Positions 9,412 to 16,423 of a stretch of 64,000 bases of DNA are shown here, piece by piece. Within the stretch, counting starts at the first letter, position 1. Each line of letters starts with the position of its first letter. The notes beneath the pieces are model-generated. The model did not search any database and had not been told where the DNA came from. It saw only the letters and a list, made by a program, of their open reading frames with translations. This DNA is from AC-32 sp963813435 (GTDB lineage: Bacteria; Actinomycetota; Thermoleophilia; Gaiellales; Gaiellaceae). The position numbers and the translations under genes were made by a program. The stretch lies in assembly GCA_963813435.1 (NCBI GenBank), contig CAWEYY010000003.1, forward strand, positions 620,001 to 684,000, given 5' to 3'.

Positions 9412-10322
9412 CAGAGCGCCTCGAACGCGCCGGTGCGGCGCGCCACGACCAGGTACACCGCCATGACCACCAGCGGGACCGTCGCGTAGGCCGCCGCAAA
9501 GGGCATGTTGTTCGTCAGCCCCAGCACGTTGCGGTAGACGACGTTGCCGATGAACTGCGTGTTGCCGACGAGGATCGGCGTGATGTAGTCGCCGAGCGTC
9601 AGGGCGAACGTGAAGATCGAGCCGGCCACCACACCGGGCAGGGCCAGCGGGAAGATCACCCGGCGCAGCGTCGTCCAGCCCCTCGCGCCGAGGTCACCTG
9701 AGGCCTCGATGTACGAGTTCGGAATGCGCTCCAGGGAGGCGTAGATCGGCAGGATCATGAAAGGGAGCCAGATGTACGAGAAGACGATCCACATCGCCCA
9801 GTTCGTGTACGCGATGTGCTGGTCAGGCAGGCCGAGCTTGCTGAGCCACCAGTTGAGCGCGCCGTCGTTGGAGAGGATCAGCCGCCAGGAGTAGATCCGC
9901 GCGAGGTAGCTCGACCAGAGAGGCAAGAGCACGAGCACGAACAGAACCGTCCGCAGCCGCGGACCCCCGACGCGGGCCATGAAGTAGGCGAACGGAAAGG
10001 CAAGGACGATGTCCGTGACCGTCACCGCCGCCGCGATGCCGATCGTCCGAAGGGCGATCCGCCAGTAGGTGTGGTCGTGCCAGAGGACGCTGTAGTTGTC
10101 CAGGCTCCAGGAGTGGACGATCTTCCCGCTGAGGGTGTCCACGGTCCAGAACGAGGAGAGGAAGAGGACTGCGAGGGAGGCGACGTAGACGAGGAGATAC
10201 GCCCCGAGCGGCAGCAGGATCAAGGACAGCGCACGCAGCCACGGCCTGCGCCAGAAGACCGCCGAGAGGCGGCGGCGGGTCGCCCAGGAAGGGCGGCCCG
10301 CCTCTACCGCTCGTCCCTGCAA
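9411..10322 (-). CDS. potB: Polyamine-type ABC transporter permease (PotB-like), set 2
   Basis: A 303-residue permease of the Pot/Ssu-like membrane subunit family. It has a long cytoplasmic amino end, a first helix near residues 35-57, a periplasmic loop with SGKIVHSWSLDNYSVL, and the EAA loop EASGDLGARGWTTLRRVIFP. The start is a TTG at 10322, four bases from the stop of potD. The stop overlaps potC. It is part of the second complete importer. Confidence 0.92.
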   Translation of the reverse strand: MQGRAVEAGRPSWATRRRLSAVFWRRPWLRALSLILLPLGAYLLVYVASLAVLFLSSFWTVDTLSGKIVHSWSLDNYSVLWHDHTYWRIALRTIGIAAAVTVTDIVLAFPFAYFMARVGGPRLRTVLFVLVLLPLWSSYLARIYSWRLILSNDGALNWWLSKLGLPDQHIAYTNWAMWIVFSYIWLPFMILPIYASLERIPNSYIEASGDLGARGWTTLRRVIFPLALPGVVAGSIFTFALTLGDYITPILVGNTQFIGNVVYRNVLGLTNNMPFAAAYATVPLVVMAVYLVVARRTGAFEAL

Positions 10323-10326
10323 GCGA

Positions 10327-11505
10327 CTAGCCCTTGATCTCCGTCCAGGCCTGCTGCCACTTGCTGTAGTCGACGCAGTCGTTCTCGCCGTTGCCGCAGT
10401 TCGCCTGCGGGGTCTTCCAGAACTTGATGCTCTTGAGGTACGAGGACGGCGCGTTCGCGTGGTACTGCTCGCACGAGCCTGGGCTGAGCTGATCCATGAT
10501 GACGCACGCCTTCGTGTTCGCGGGCGTCTCGCCGAAGTAGATCGCCTGCTGGGCCTGCACCTTCGGGGTAGAGACCCAGGCCATCCATTTGTACGCGCAG
10601 TTCGGATGCTTCGACGTCGAAGAGAGCATCCACGTGTCCGCCCAGCCGGTCGCCCCTTCCTTCGGGATCGTGTCCTTGACCGCCACCTTGTCGGCCTTGA
10701 GCGTGTTCGTCTGGTACGGCCATGACGCCCCGATCACGGCATCGCCGTTCTTGAACAGGTCGATCTCGTCCGATGCCAGCGCCCAGTACTTCTTCAGCAG
10801 CGGGCGCTGCTGCTTCATCAGGCTCACGGCCGCGTCGAACTGCTTCTGCTTCAGCTCGTACGGGTCCGTGATGCCGAGATCCGGCTTGGTCTTCGAGAGG
10901 TACAACGCCGCGTCCGCTATCTGGATCGGGTTGTCGGGAACGGTGATCTTGCCCTTGTACTTGGGGGTGTAGATCGCACCCCAGCTCGTCGGGGCCGGCG
11001 TCACGCTTGCCGTGTTGTAGAGGAGCGTGTTCGGTCCCCACTGAAGCGAGATTCCGTAGTGCTTGCCGTCCACCGTGTTGTGCGGCGGCGACTTCAGCGC
11101 CTCGATGAAATTCTTGAAGTCGGGAATCAAGGCAGGGTTCACCGGCTCAACGTTGCCGCCCTTGATCAAGCGCAGCGACGCGTCGCCGGAGGCCGACACC
11201 ATGTCGTACTGCGAGCCTCCCTGGCGCATGAGGGTGACCATCTCGTCCGATGAGCCCGCGTACTTGGCCGTGACCTTGCAGCCGGTCTGTTTCTCGAATG
11301 GCTTCACCCAGTCCGGCTGGGTGTAGCCCTCCCACGCGACGAGGCTCAACTTCCCCTCACCCTGGCCGACCGAGGTCGGCAGGGTCGGGCCCGTCGTCGC
11401 CGCTTTCTCACCGTCGCCGCCGCAACCCGCGGCGACGACTGCCAGCGCCCCGACGAGGAGCGCGGCGACGCTCCAGCCGAGGATGTTCCTGTGACGCTTC
11501 GTCAT
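10327..11505 (-). CDS. potD: Polyamine-type extracellular solute-binding lipoprotein (PotD-like), set 2
   Basis: A 392-residue periplasmic-binding-type lipoprotein. The amino end has KRHRN, a hydrophobic stretch and the lipobox VAAGCGGDG, so it is anchored to the membrane after Cys modification. KLSLVAWEGYTQPDWVKPFE and LQWGPNTLLYNT match the spermidine/putrescine-binding family. The ATG at 11505 follows GAAGGAAGGAGAGAG, a strong ribosome site, and overlaps the potA stop. A hydrophilic linker of about 25 residues follows the lipid anchor. This copy is intact and can be compared with the damaged set 1 copy. Confidence 0.92.
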   Translation of the reverse strand: MTKRHRNILGWSVAALLVGALAVVAAGCGGDGEKAATTGPTLPTSVGQGEGKLSLVAWEGYTQPDWVKPFEKQTGCKVTAKYAGSSDEMVTLMRQGGSQYDMVSASGDASLRLIKGGNVEPVNPALIPDFKNFIEALKSPPHNTVDGKHYGISLQWGPNTLLYNTASVTPAPTSWGAIYTPKYKGKITVPDNPIQIADAALYLSKTKPDLGITDPYELKQKQFDAAVSLMKQQRPLLKKYWALASDEIDLFKNGDAVIGASWPYQTNTLKADKVAVKDTIPKEGATGWADTWMLSSTSKHPNCAYKWMAWVSTPKVQAQQAIYFGETPANTKACVIMDQLSPGSCEQYHANAPSSYLKSIKFWKTPQANCGNGENDCVDYSKWQQAWTEIKG

Positions 11506-12581
11506 CTCTCTCCTTCCTTCTCCTCTGATTCGGTCTCGATCTCGAGCGTGTGCTCCGGGCTCCATTCGAGGATCACTGCCCTGCCTTTCGCGTCAAGCGC
11601 CTCGGTCGACGACGTCTCGAGGTTCTGCTTGACGACCTGAAGCTCGCCGCCGCGGTCCAGGGCGACGACGTAGCGGGTAACCATGCCGGCGTAGACGACG
11701 TCGCGGATGCGCCCGGTCTCCGCGTGCTCGCCGGGGGCGGAGGCCCCGCCGGATTCGGTCATGCGGATCTTCTCCGGGCGGACGGCGAAGCGCTTGCCAT
11801 CCCGCTCGATCACGTTCGAGACGCCGACGAAGCCTGCGACGAACGCGTTCGCGGGGTGCTCGTACACCTCGGCCGGGGAACCGATCTGCTCGATGCGGCC
11901 GCGGTCGAACACGGCGAGGCGGTCGCTCATGGTCAGCGCCTCGTCCTGGTCGTGGGTGACGTAGATGAAGGTGATCCGGAGGTCTTGCTGCAGGCTCTTG
12001 AGGAAGAGCTGCATCTCCTGGCGCAGCTTCAGGTCGAGCGCGCCGAGCGGCTCGTCCAGCAGCAGCACCTGCGGTCGGTTGACCAGCGCTCGAGCGAGCG
12101 CGACCCGCTGGCGCTGGCCGCCCGAGAGCTGGCTCGGCTTGCGGTCGCCCACGTCCGGGAGCCGCATCCGCCCGAGCATCTCGTCGACGCGTTCGTGCCG
12201 CTCGGCCTTGCCGACGCCCTTCACGCGCAGGCCGTAGGCCACGTTCTCGGCGATCGTCATGTGCGGGAAGAGCGCGTAGTCCTGGAAGACCGTGTTGACG
12301 TCGCGGGCGTACGGCGGCCGGGCGGTGACGTCCTTCCCGTCGAGCTCGACCCGGCCGTCGTCGGGCTGCTCGAAGCCGGCGATCAGGCGCAGCGTGGTCG
12401 TCTTTCCCGAGCCCGAGGGGCCGAGCATCGTGAAGAACTCGCCGGCCGGGATCTCGAGGTCGACGCCGTCGACGGCCACGACCTCCCCGTAGGACTTCCG
12501 CAGGCCGACGAGCCGGATGGCCGCCGCCGGAGGGAAGGAGTCGGGAGGTTGCTCCGCCGAAGTTCGCTCCTGCACAGACAC
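11502..12581 (-). CDS. potA: Polyamine-type ABC transporter ATPase (PotA-like), set 2
   Basis: A 359-residue ATPase with Walker A GPSGSGKTT, signature LSGGQRQR, Walker B VLLLDEPLGALD, H-loop YVTHDQDEAL and a C-terminal TOBE domain (FAVRPEKIRM). The start is a GTG at 12581 or 12575, giving MSVQERTSAEQPP; longer reading would run into the small zinc-ribbon gene upstream. It leads the order A-D-B-C-patD. The two ATPases in this window are clearly paralogous but not near identical, so the systems may have different substrates or affinities. Confidence 0.92.
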   Translation of the reverse strand: MSVQERTSAEQPPDSFPPAAAIRLVGLRKSYGEVVAVDGVDLEIPAGEFFTMLGPSGSGKTTTLRLIAGFEQPDDGRVELDGKDVTARPPYARDVNTVFQDYALFPHMTIAENVAYGLRVKGVGKAERHERVDEMLGRMRLPDVGDRKPSQLSGGQRQRVALARALVNRPQVLLLDEPLGALDLKLRQEMQLFLKSLQQDLRITFIYVTHDQDEALTMSDRLAVFDRGRIEQIGSPAEVYEHPANAFVAGFVGVSNVIERDGKRFAVRPEKIRMTESGGASAPGEHAETGRIRDVVYAGMVTRYVVALDRGGELQVVKQNLETSSTEALDAKGRAVILEWSPEHTLEIETESEEKEGER

Positions 12582-12592
12582 GCGCGCCGCGA

Positions 12593-12754
12593 TTATCCCT
12601 TGTCGGCGGCCGGGGACGAACACGACTGCGGCTCGCCCTCGCAACAGCCGAGCTTGAACGCGCAGCGTGGGCACTGCCACGTCTGGTGCCGCCACTCCAT
12701 CGCCGCTCCACAGCGAAGGCAGGGCTCGCTGTCGCGCTTCCCGTCCAGGAGCAC
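12593..12754 (-). CDS. Small zinc-ribbon protein
   Basis: A 53-residue protein starting from a GTG at 12754. It has two Cys pairs, CLRCGAAMEWRH and WQCPRCAFKLGCCEGE, and a Cys-Ser-rich tail. The two CxxC knuckles are the pattern of a treble-clef or rubredoxin-like zinc ribbon. It ends 12 bases before the potA start, so it may be the first gene of that operon. The function is unknown; RNA or protein binding is typical of such ribbons. The start is uncertain because no strong ribosome site is visible. Confidence 0.7.
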   Translation of the reverse strand: MLLDGKRDSEPCLRCGAAMEWRHQTWQCPRCAFKLGCCEGEPQSCSSPAADKG

Positions 12755-12777
12755 GACTCTAGCCGGTGCGTCCGACG

Positions 12778-13164
12778 CTATTCCGACGCGGAGGCCGGCG
12801 CCGGGCCTGCGGGCGCATGCAGGAAGCTCTCGACCTCCTGGACGCCTTCGACCTTCTTCGCTTTGGCGATGAGCTCGTCGATCATCTCCGGCGAGTCGGC
12901 CTCGCCGCTGAGGACGATCTTCCCGCTCTCGGCGTTGACGTCGATCTTCTCCTGCTGCGCCTCGCTGAAGAGCTCGGCCTCGACCTTGCGGGCGAGCTGC
13001 TCGTCCTCGGGATTCGCCGAACCGACCTTCTGGCGAACGCCGTCGGCCGCGCGGGCGACCCTTTTGATCGCAGCCTTGCGGCGCTCCGGGCCGTTGTCCG
13101 GATCGAAGAAGTAGGCGAGAGCGGCGCCGAGTGCGACCAGCCGGAGCCGTTGCATGAGGCTCAC
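12778..13164 (-). CDS. BON-domain protein
   Basis: A 128-residue protein. An amino-terminal hydrophobic stretch with ALAYFFDPDNGPERRKAA resembles YtxH-like membrane-anchored stress proteins. Residues about 65-115 form a BON domain (IDVNAESGKIVLSGEADSPEM then VEGVQEVESFL), which in OsmY-like proteins binds phospholipid. The start is GTG at 13164; an ATG three codons later is an alternative. It lies two bases after the next upstream gene and is likely co-transcribed. An envelope stress role is inferred from the domain. Confidence 0.82.
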   Translation of the reverse strand: MSLMQRLRLVALGAALAYFFDPDNGPERRKAAIKRVARAADGVRQKVGSANPEDEQLARKVEAELFSEAQQEKIDVNAESGKIVLSGEADSPEMIDELIAKAKKVEGVQEVESFLHAPAGPAPASASE

Positions 13165-13165
13165 G

Positions 13166-13465
13166 TCAGTCGCCCCAGTCGAAGTCGCGCGACCGCGTCC
13201 AGAGCCCTTCCTCCTGCGGCGCGGACTCCTCGGTCGGCCACGTGTCCGGAACGAGTGCGGCCTCCTCGTGGGAGATGGCCGGCTCCTCGCCGTCCATGGT
13301 CTCCTCGATCCTCGCCTGCTCCTCGGTCTTGAACAGCGGATGGTTCTCGAACGGGTCTTCGGTCTTGTAGTTGTCGAGTGGCTTCTCGCCCTCGAGCCGG
13401 GAGTTTTTCTCCTTCAGCGCGAGGTGGTCCTGAATCACTTGTGAGAACGACGACAGCGTTTCCAA
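13166..13465 (-). CDS. Conserved acidic hypothetical protein
   Basis: A 99-residue acidic, probably disordered soluble protein beginning METLSSFSQVIQDHLALKEKN and ending WTRSRDFDWGD. No family is recognised. The start is a TTG at 13465 with GGGGAGG 11 bases upstream, and that ribosome site lies inside a predicted hairpin. The gene is followed at once by the BON-domain gene, which suggests a shared stress or envelope setting. The coding frame is supported by the acidic composition, the ribosome site and the tight gene spacing. Confidence 0.7.
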   Translation of the reverse strand: METLSSFSQVIQDHLALKEKNSRLEGEKPLDNYKTEDPFENHPLFKTEEQARIEETMDGEEPAISHEEAALVPDTWPTEESAPQEEGLWTRSRDFDWGD

Positions 13466-13476
13466 GGTGGTACATC

Positions 13477-13524
13477 CTCCCCTTCTAGCTCAACGGCGGA
13501 GGATTCTACCGCCTTCGGGGAGGC
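13477..13524 (-). promoter_or_regulatory. Stem-loop that buries a ribosome site
   Basis: In the minus-strand mRNA, CCTCCCC (13518-13524) can pair with GGGGAGG (13477-13483), the ribosome site of the acidic protein at 13465. An inner stem GGCGG/CCGCC (13496-13500 with 13510-13514) stacks within. Such a fold could hide the ribosome site, like an RNA thermometer or ligand-controlled leader. Confidence 0.45.
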
Positions 13525-13530
13525 TAGACG

Positions 13531-13557
13531 GCCGCACCGGCCAAGCCGGCACGGCCT
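13531..13557 (-). terminator. Hairpin after the diguanylate cyclase gene
   Basis: GGCCG-N2-CCGGC, a CAA loop, then GCCGG-N2-CGGCC form a strong stem just downstream of the cyclase stop at 13584. There is no U tract, as is usual in high-GC actinobacteria. Confidence 0.45.
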
Positions 13558-13583
13558 CTCAGTCGGCGTCGCAAGCGAGCGCC

Positions 13584-15341
13584 TTAACCCTGGTGTGCGT
13601 GGGGGCGTGCGGTGACGACGCGGTTCTTCCCGGCCCGCTTCGCCTCGTAGAGCGCGCCGTCCGCGGCGGCGACGAGGTTGTCGGAGCCGGACGCCTCGGG
13701 GAACGCGGCGACGCCGAAGCTGACGGTCACGTAGATGCGGCTGCCGTCGGGCGCGAGGATCGTCCTCGACTCGAACGACGAGCGCGCGCGCTCCGCCAGA
13801 TGGGCCGCTCCTTCGAGGTCCGTCCCGGGGAGCACGATCGCGAACTCCTCGCCGCCCCAGCGCGCAGCGACGTCGATCTCGCGCACACACTCGCGGAGCG
13901 TCTCGGCGAACTCGATCAGGACGCTGTCTCCGATCGGGTGGCCGTAGCGGTCGTTGACGGACTTGAAACTGTCGAGGTCGGCCAGCGCGAACGCGACCGA
14001 GCCGCCGAAGCGCTCGGCGCGCCTGAGCTCGCTCGCGAGAACCTCCTCGCAATGGCGACGGTTGGCGAGGCCGGTGAGCATGTCCACGAGCGCCTGTCGC
14101 GTGACGATCCGGTGCAGGCGCGCGTTCTCGAGCGCGACCGCCGAGTGGGCGACGAGGGTCGCGGCCGCTCGCCGCTGGTCGACCGTGAAATCCCTTCCCG
14201 CGAGCGTCAGCGTCCCGAAGCTCTGGCGGCCCGCGGTCAGTGGCAGCTCGAAGCGCTCGCCCCTCCCGGAGAGGGAGCCGACCTGGACGATCTCGCCGCC
14301 GAGGCCGACGACGAGCCCGCCGGTCGCGCCGGTCGCCTCGACCGCGGTCTCGACGATCACGCGCAGAAGCTGGTCGACGTCATGGGTCGCAGCGAGCGCC
14401 TCGCCGAAGCGGACCGTCGTCTCGCGCACGCGCGCACGCTCGGCCCCGAGCTCCTCCAGGCGGGCCTCGAGCTGGTCGGCCATCTCGTTGAACGCCGTGC
14501 CGAGCCGAGCAAACTCGTCGCCACCGTGGACGTCGACGCGCTGGTCGAGGCGTCCGCGCGCGATCGCATTGGCGGCCTCCGCGAGACGCGCGAGCGAGCC
14601 GACGATCGACCCGCCGACGACGTACGCGACGAAGGCAATCAGGGCGAGCGACCCGAGCAGGCCGAGGAGCAGCGTCCGGTCGGCCCTCGCCACCGCCTTG
14701 TCGATCTTGGCCTGTGGGCTGAGGAGCACGAGCGCGGTATTGCTCGTTTGCGGGGTTTTGTTGGCAAGCACGCGATATTGCTGCGTGCCGACCTTCAGCG
14801 TCTCGGCGGACTCCGGGACGGTCATTGGCTGACCACGCACCGATGCAGGCCCGGCGACAACGCGCCCTTCCTTGACGACGACGAGCTGGTCGTCCTTCAG
14901 TCCCGCGCGGAGGCCGATGCCATCGAGTGTCTTCTTCTTGAGCGGAACTCCCGCGAACAGCGTCCCTAGTGTGTGGCCGTGATCCGCAACGCCGACCTCG
15001 GTGGGCTTTCCGATCGTCCGGGCAGGACCTAGCGTGACCGCCGGGGATTCGAGTCTCACTCCCGGTCTCCGCGCGAGCATGCGCTTCAGGGTCGGTACGT
15101 CCTTGTCCGCGAGCGCGCGCTGGAAGCTCGGGTTGTTCGCCAATGACGTCGCGCTGCCGGCCGCGGTGAGGTACTCCGCGCTGTAGGTGCCTCCGACCGC
15201 GCGCAGGCCTGTCTGGAGCCGGACGTCAACGCGCCTTGTCTGGCTTCTGCCGGTGACGACATGGAGGCCCCAGCCGGCGGCGCTTAGCGGCAGCAGCGAG
15301 ACGAGCAGGAAGTATGCGACGAGCTTGAGCCGGAAGCTCAC
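13584..15341 (-). CDS. Membrane diguanylate cyclase: sensor, HAMP, GAF and GGDEF domains
   Basis: A 585-residue signalling enzyme that makes cyclic di-GMP from two GTP. Order: membrane helix (about 3-25), an extracellular sensor domain to about 215, a second helix (VARADRTLLLGLLGSLALIA), a HAMP linker (IARGRLDQRVDVHGGDEFAR), a GAF-like domain (about 310-410) and a GGDEF domain. The active-site motif is RWGGEEFAIVLPG, and NDRYGHPIGD precedes it. The inhibitory RxxD site is not obvious. The start is taken as GTG at 15341 (VSFRLKLVAYFLL); an upstream GTG at 15383 would add 14 polar residues. The signal sensed is unknown. Cyclic di-GMP could affect the surface glycan genes later in the window; that link is speculative. 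Confidence 0.85.
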   Translation of the reverse strand: MSFRLKLVAYFLLVSLLPLSAAGWGLHVVTGRSQTRRVDVRLQTGLRAVGGTYSAEYLTAAGSATSLANNPSFQRALADKDVPTLKRMLARRPGVRLESPAVTLGPARTIGKPTEVGVADHGHTLGTLFAGVPLKKKTLDGIGLRAGLKDDQLVVVKEGRVVAGPASVRGQPMTVPESAETLKVGTQQYRVLANKTPQTSNTALVLLSPQAKIDKAVARADRTLLLGLLGSLALIAFVAYVVGGSIVGSLARLAEAANAIARGRLDQRVDVHGGDEFARLGTAFNEMADQLEARLEELGAERARVRETTVRFGEALAATHDVDQLLRVIVETAVEATGATGGLVVGLGGEIVQVGSLSGRGERFELPLTAGRQSFGTLTLAGRDFTVDQRRAAATLVAHSAVALENARLHRIVTRQALVDMLTGLANRRHCEEVLASELRRAERFGGSVAFALADLDSFKSVNDRYGHPIGDSVLIEFAETLRECVREIDVAARWGGEEFAIVLPGTDLEGAAHLAERARSSFESRTILAPDGSRIYVTVSFGVAAFPEASGSDNLVAAADGALYEAKRAGKNRVVTARPHAHQG

Positions 15342-15415
15342 GACCCATAATTTAGGTTCTATGGAGGAGTGACCGATACCCACGCTAGAGTGAATCGGTC
15401 GTGGGAGGGACGATA

Positions 15416-16237
15416 TTGAGCCGAATTCTGGCTGTGTTCGCGATCACCCTCGTCGTGGGGTCGGCGCTTGCCGCGGCTGTCGTCCTCCCGGGGGTGGTTG
15501 TCGGAAACGAGGGCGGCTCCGCGCCGTCTGCGCTTTCCGTGTCCCTTCCGGAGGCCGGAAAGCGGACGGTCGTTCAGGCCTCTTCGCTGCCCAGCCTCTC
15601 CGAGAGAGCGGCTCGCAGAGCTCGCGCGCACCTCGCGCCGCTGCTGGCCATCGCGCCGCCCGGGCTCGTCGCAGGGCTCGTCGACCATGGAACCGCCTCC
15701 GTCACGCTCGCGACCGCCGGCCCGTCGCGAAGCGGCGGCGTCCCATCCGTCACCCCTCCTCCACCGCCGCCTCCACCACCACCACCTCCACCGCCGCCGC
15801 CTCCTCCACCTCCTCCCCCTCCGCCTCCACCACCTCCGCCTCCTCCACCACCCCCACCTCCACCCCCGCCTCCACCTCCTCCCCCTCCACCCCCGCCTCC
15901 GAACAAGCCGCCTCCGCCTCCCCCTCCGTACGACGACGGTGGAGGCGGGCACGGTCACGAGAAGAATCACGGGCGCGGCCATGACGAAAATCACGGGCGC
16001 GGCCGAGGGCACGACCGAGCTCACGGCAGGGGCCACGACGAAGAGGGCAGCGGAGACGACTCGCACGCCGGCAATGGTCAGAGCGGCGGTGGCGGCCAGG
16101 GCAACGGTGGTGGTCAAAGCGGCGGCGGTGGCCAGAGCGGCGGTGGCAACCGGGGCGGCGGCCACGACCGTGGCGGCGACCAAGGTCACGACCGCGGCGG
16201 GCACGACCACGGCGGCGGCAAGCGTCCGGGGCGCTAG
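15416..16237 (+). CDS. Secreted or anchored protein with a 49-proline tract and a Gly/His/Asp-rich tail
   Basis: About 273 residues. The TTG at 15416 has GGGAGG upstream and gives a hydrophobic signal or anchor (MSRILAVFAITLVVGSALAA). A globular-looking segment of about 90 residues follows, ending GPSRSGGVPSVT. Then come 49 consecutive prolines, NK, seven more prolines, and a tail rich in Gly, His, Asp and Arg (HGHEKNHGRGHDENH, GGGQSGGGGQSGGG). The proline codons are mixed CCT, CCA, CCC and CCG. Translation must depend on EF-P. The tract would act as a stiff rod and the His/Asp tail could bind metal or polyanions. No family is recognised. The gene is divergent from the diguanylate cyclase. 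Confidence 0.75.
   Translation: MSRILAVFAITLVVGSALAAAVVLPGVVVGNEGGSAPSALSVSLPEAGKRTVVQASSLPSLSERAARRARAHLAPLLAIAPPGLVAGLVDHGTASVTLATAGPSRSGGVPSVTPPPPPPPPPPPPPPPPPPPPPPPPPPPPPPPPPPPPPPPPPPPPPPPPPNKPPPPPPPYDDGGGGHGHEKNHGRGHDENHGRGRGHDRAHGRGHDEEGSGDDSHAGNGQSGGGGQGNGGGQSGGGGQSGGGNRGGGHDRGGDQGHDRGGHDHGGGKRPGR
15755..15901 (+). repeat. Uninterrupted 49-codon proline tract
   Basis: All 49 codons encode proline using all four CCN codons in irregular order, so the DNA is not a pure microsatellite. The opposite strand reads as a glycine run, which is an artefact of the CCN codons. Confidence 0.9.
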
Positions 16238-16246
16238 GCTCCCCGC

Positions 16247-16420
16247 GTGGCGCCCTTCCGAAATCTTCGCCGCCCGAGCGCGGTCGGCATCGCATTCACC
16301 GCGTGGGAGATCTGGCGGCGGCTGCCGCCCGAGCACCGCAACGCGCTGATCAAGCAGGCCGGCCGGTACAGCTCCCAGCTCGTCGAGCAGCTGCGGGCGA
16401 AGCGCCGCCCGCCTAAGTAG
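16247..16420 (+). CDS. Small basic protein, 57 residues
   Basis: A GTG at 16247, ten bases after the polyproline gene, opens a 57-residue frame ending at the TAG at 16418-16420. The product begins MAPFRNLRRPSAVGIAFTAW and ends in a basic tail LRAKRRPPK; it is strongly basic with a possible amphipathic helix (AWEIWRRLPPEHRNALIKQA). It ends three bases before the convergent 2-oxoglutarate dehydrogenase gene. No family is recognised. Its neat fit between two genes supports it, but it could still be chance. Confidence 0.55.
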   Translation: MAPFRNLRRPSAVGIAFTAWEIWRRLPPEHRNALIKQAGRYSSQLVEQLRAKRRPPK

Positions 16421-16423
16421 GGC

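Noticed and set aside
13477..13524. tRNA-like element: a seven-base outer stem and TAGCTCAACGG resembling a D-loop
   Set aside because: There is no GGTTCGA-type T-loop, no CCA-ready end and the length is only 48 bases. A leader hairpin explains it better.
15574..15906. Minus-strand frame encoding a long poly-glycine run
   Set aside because: It is the complement of the proline codons; the plus-strand gene has a ribosome site and signal sequence.
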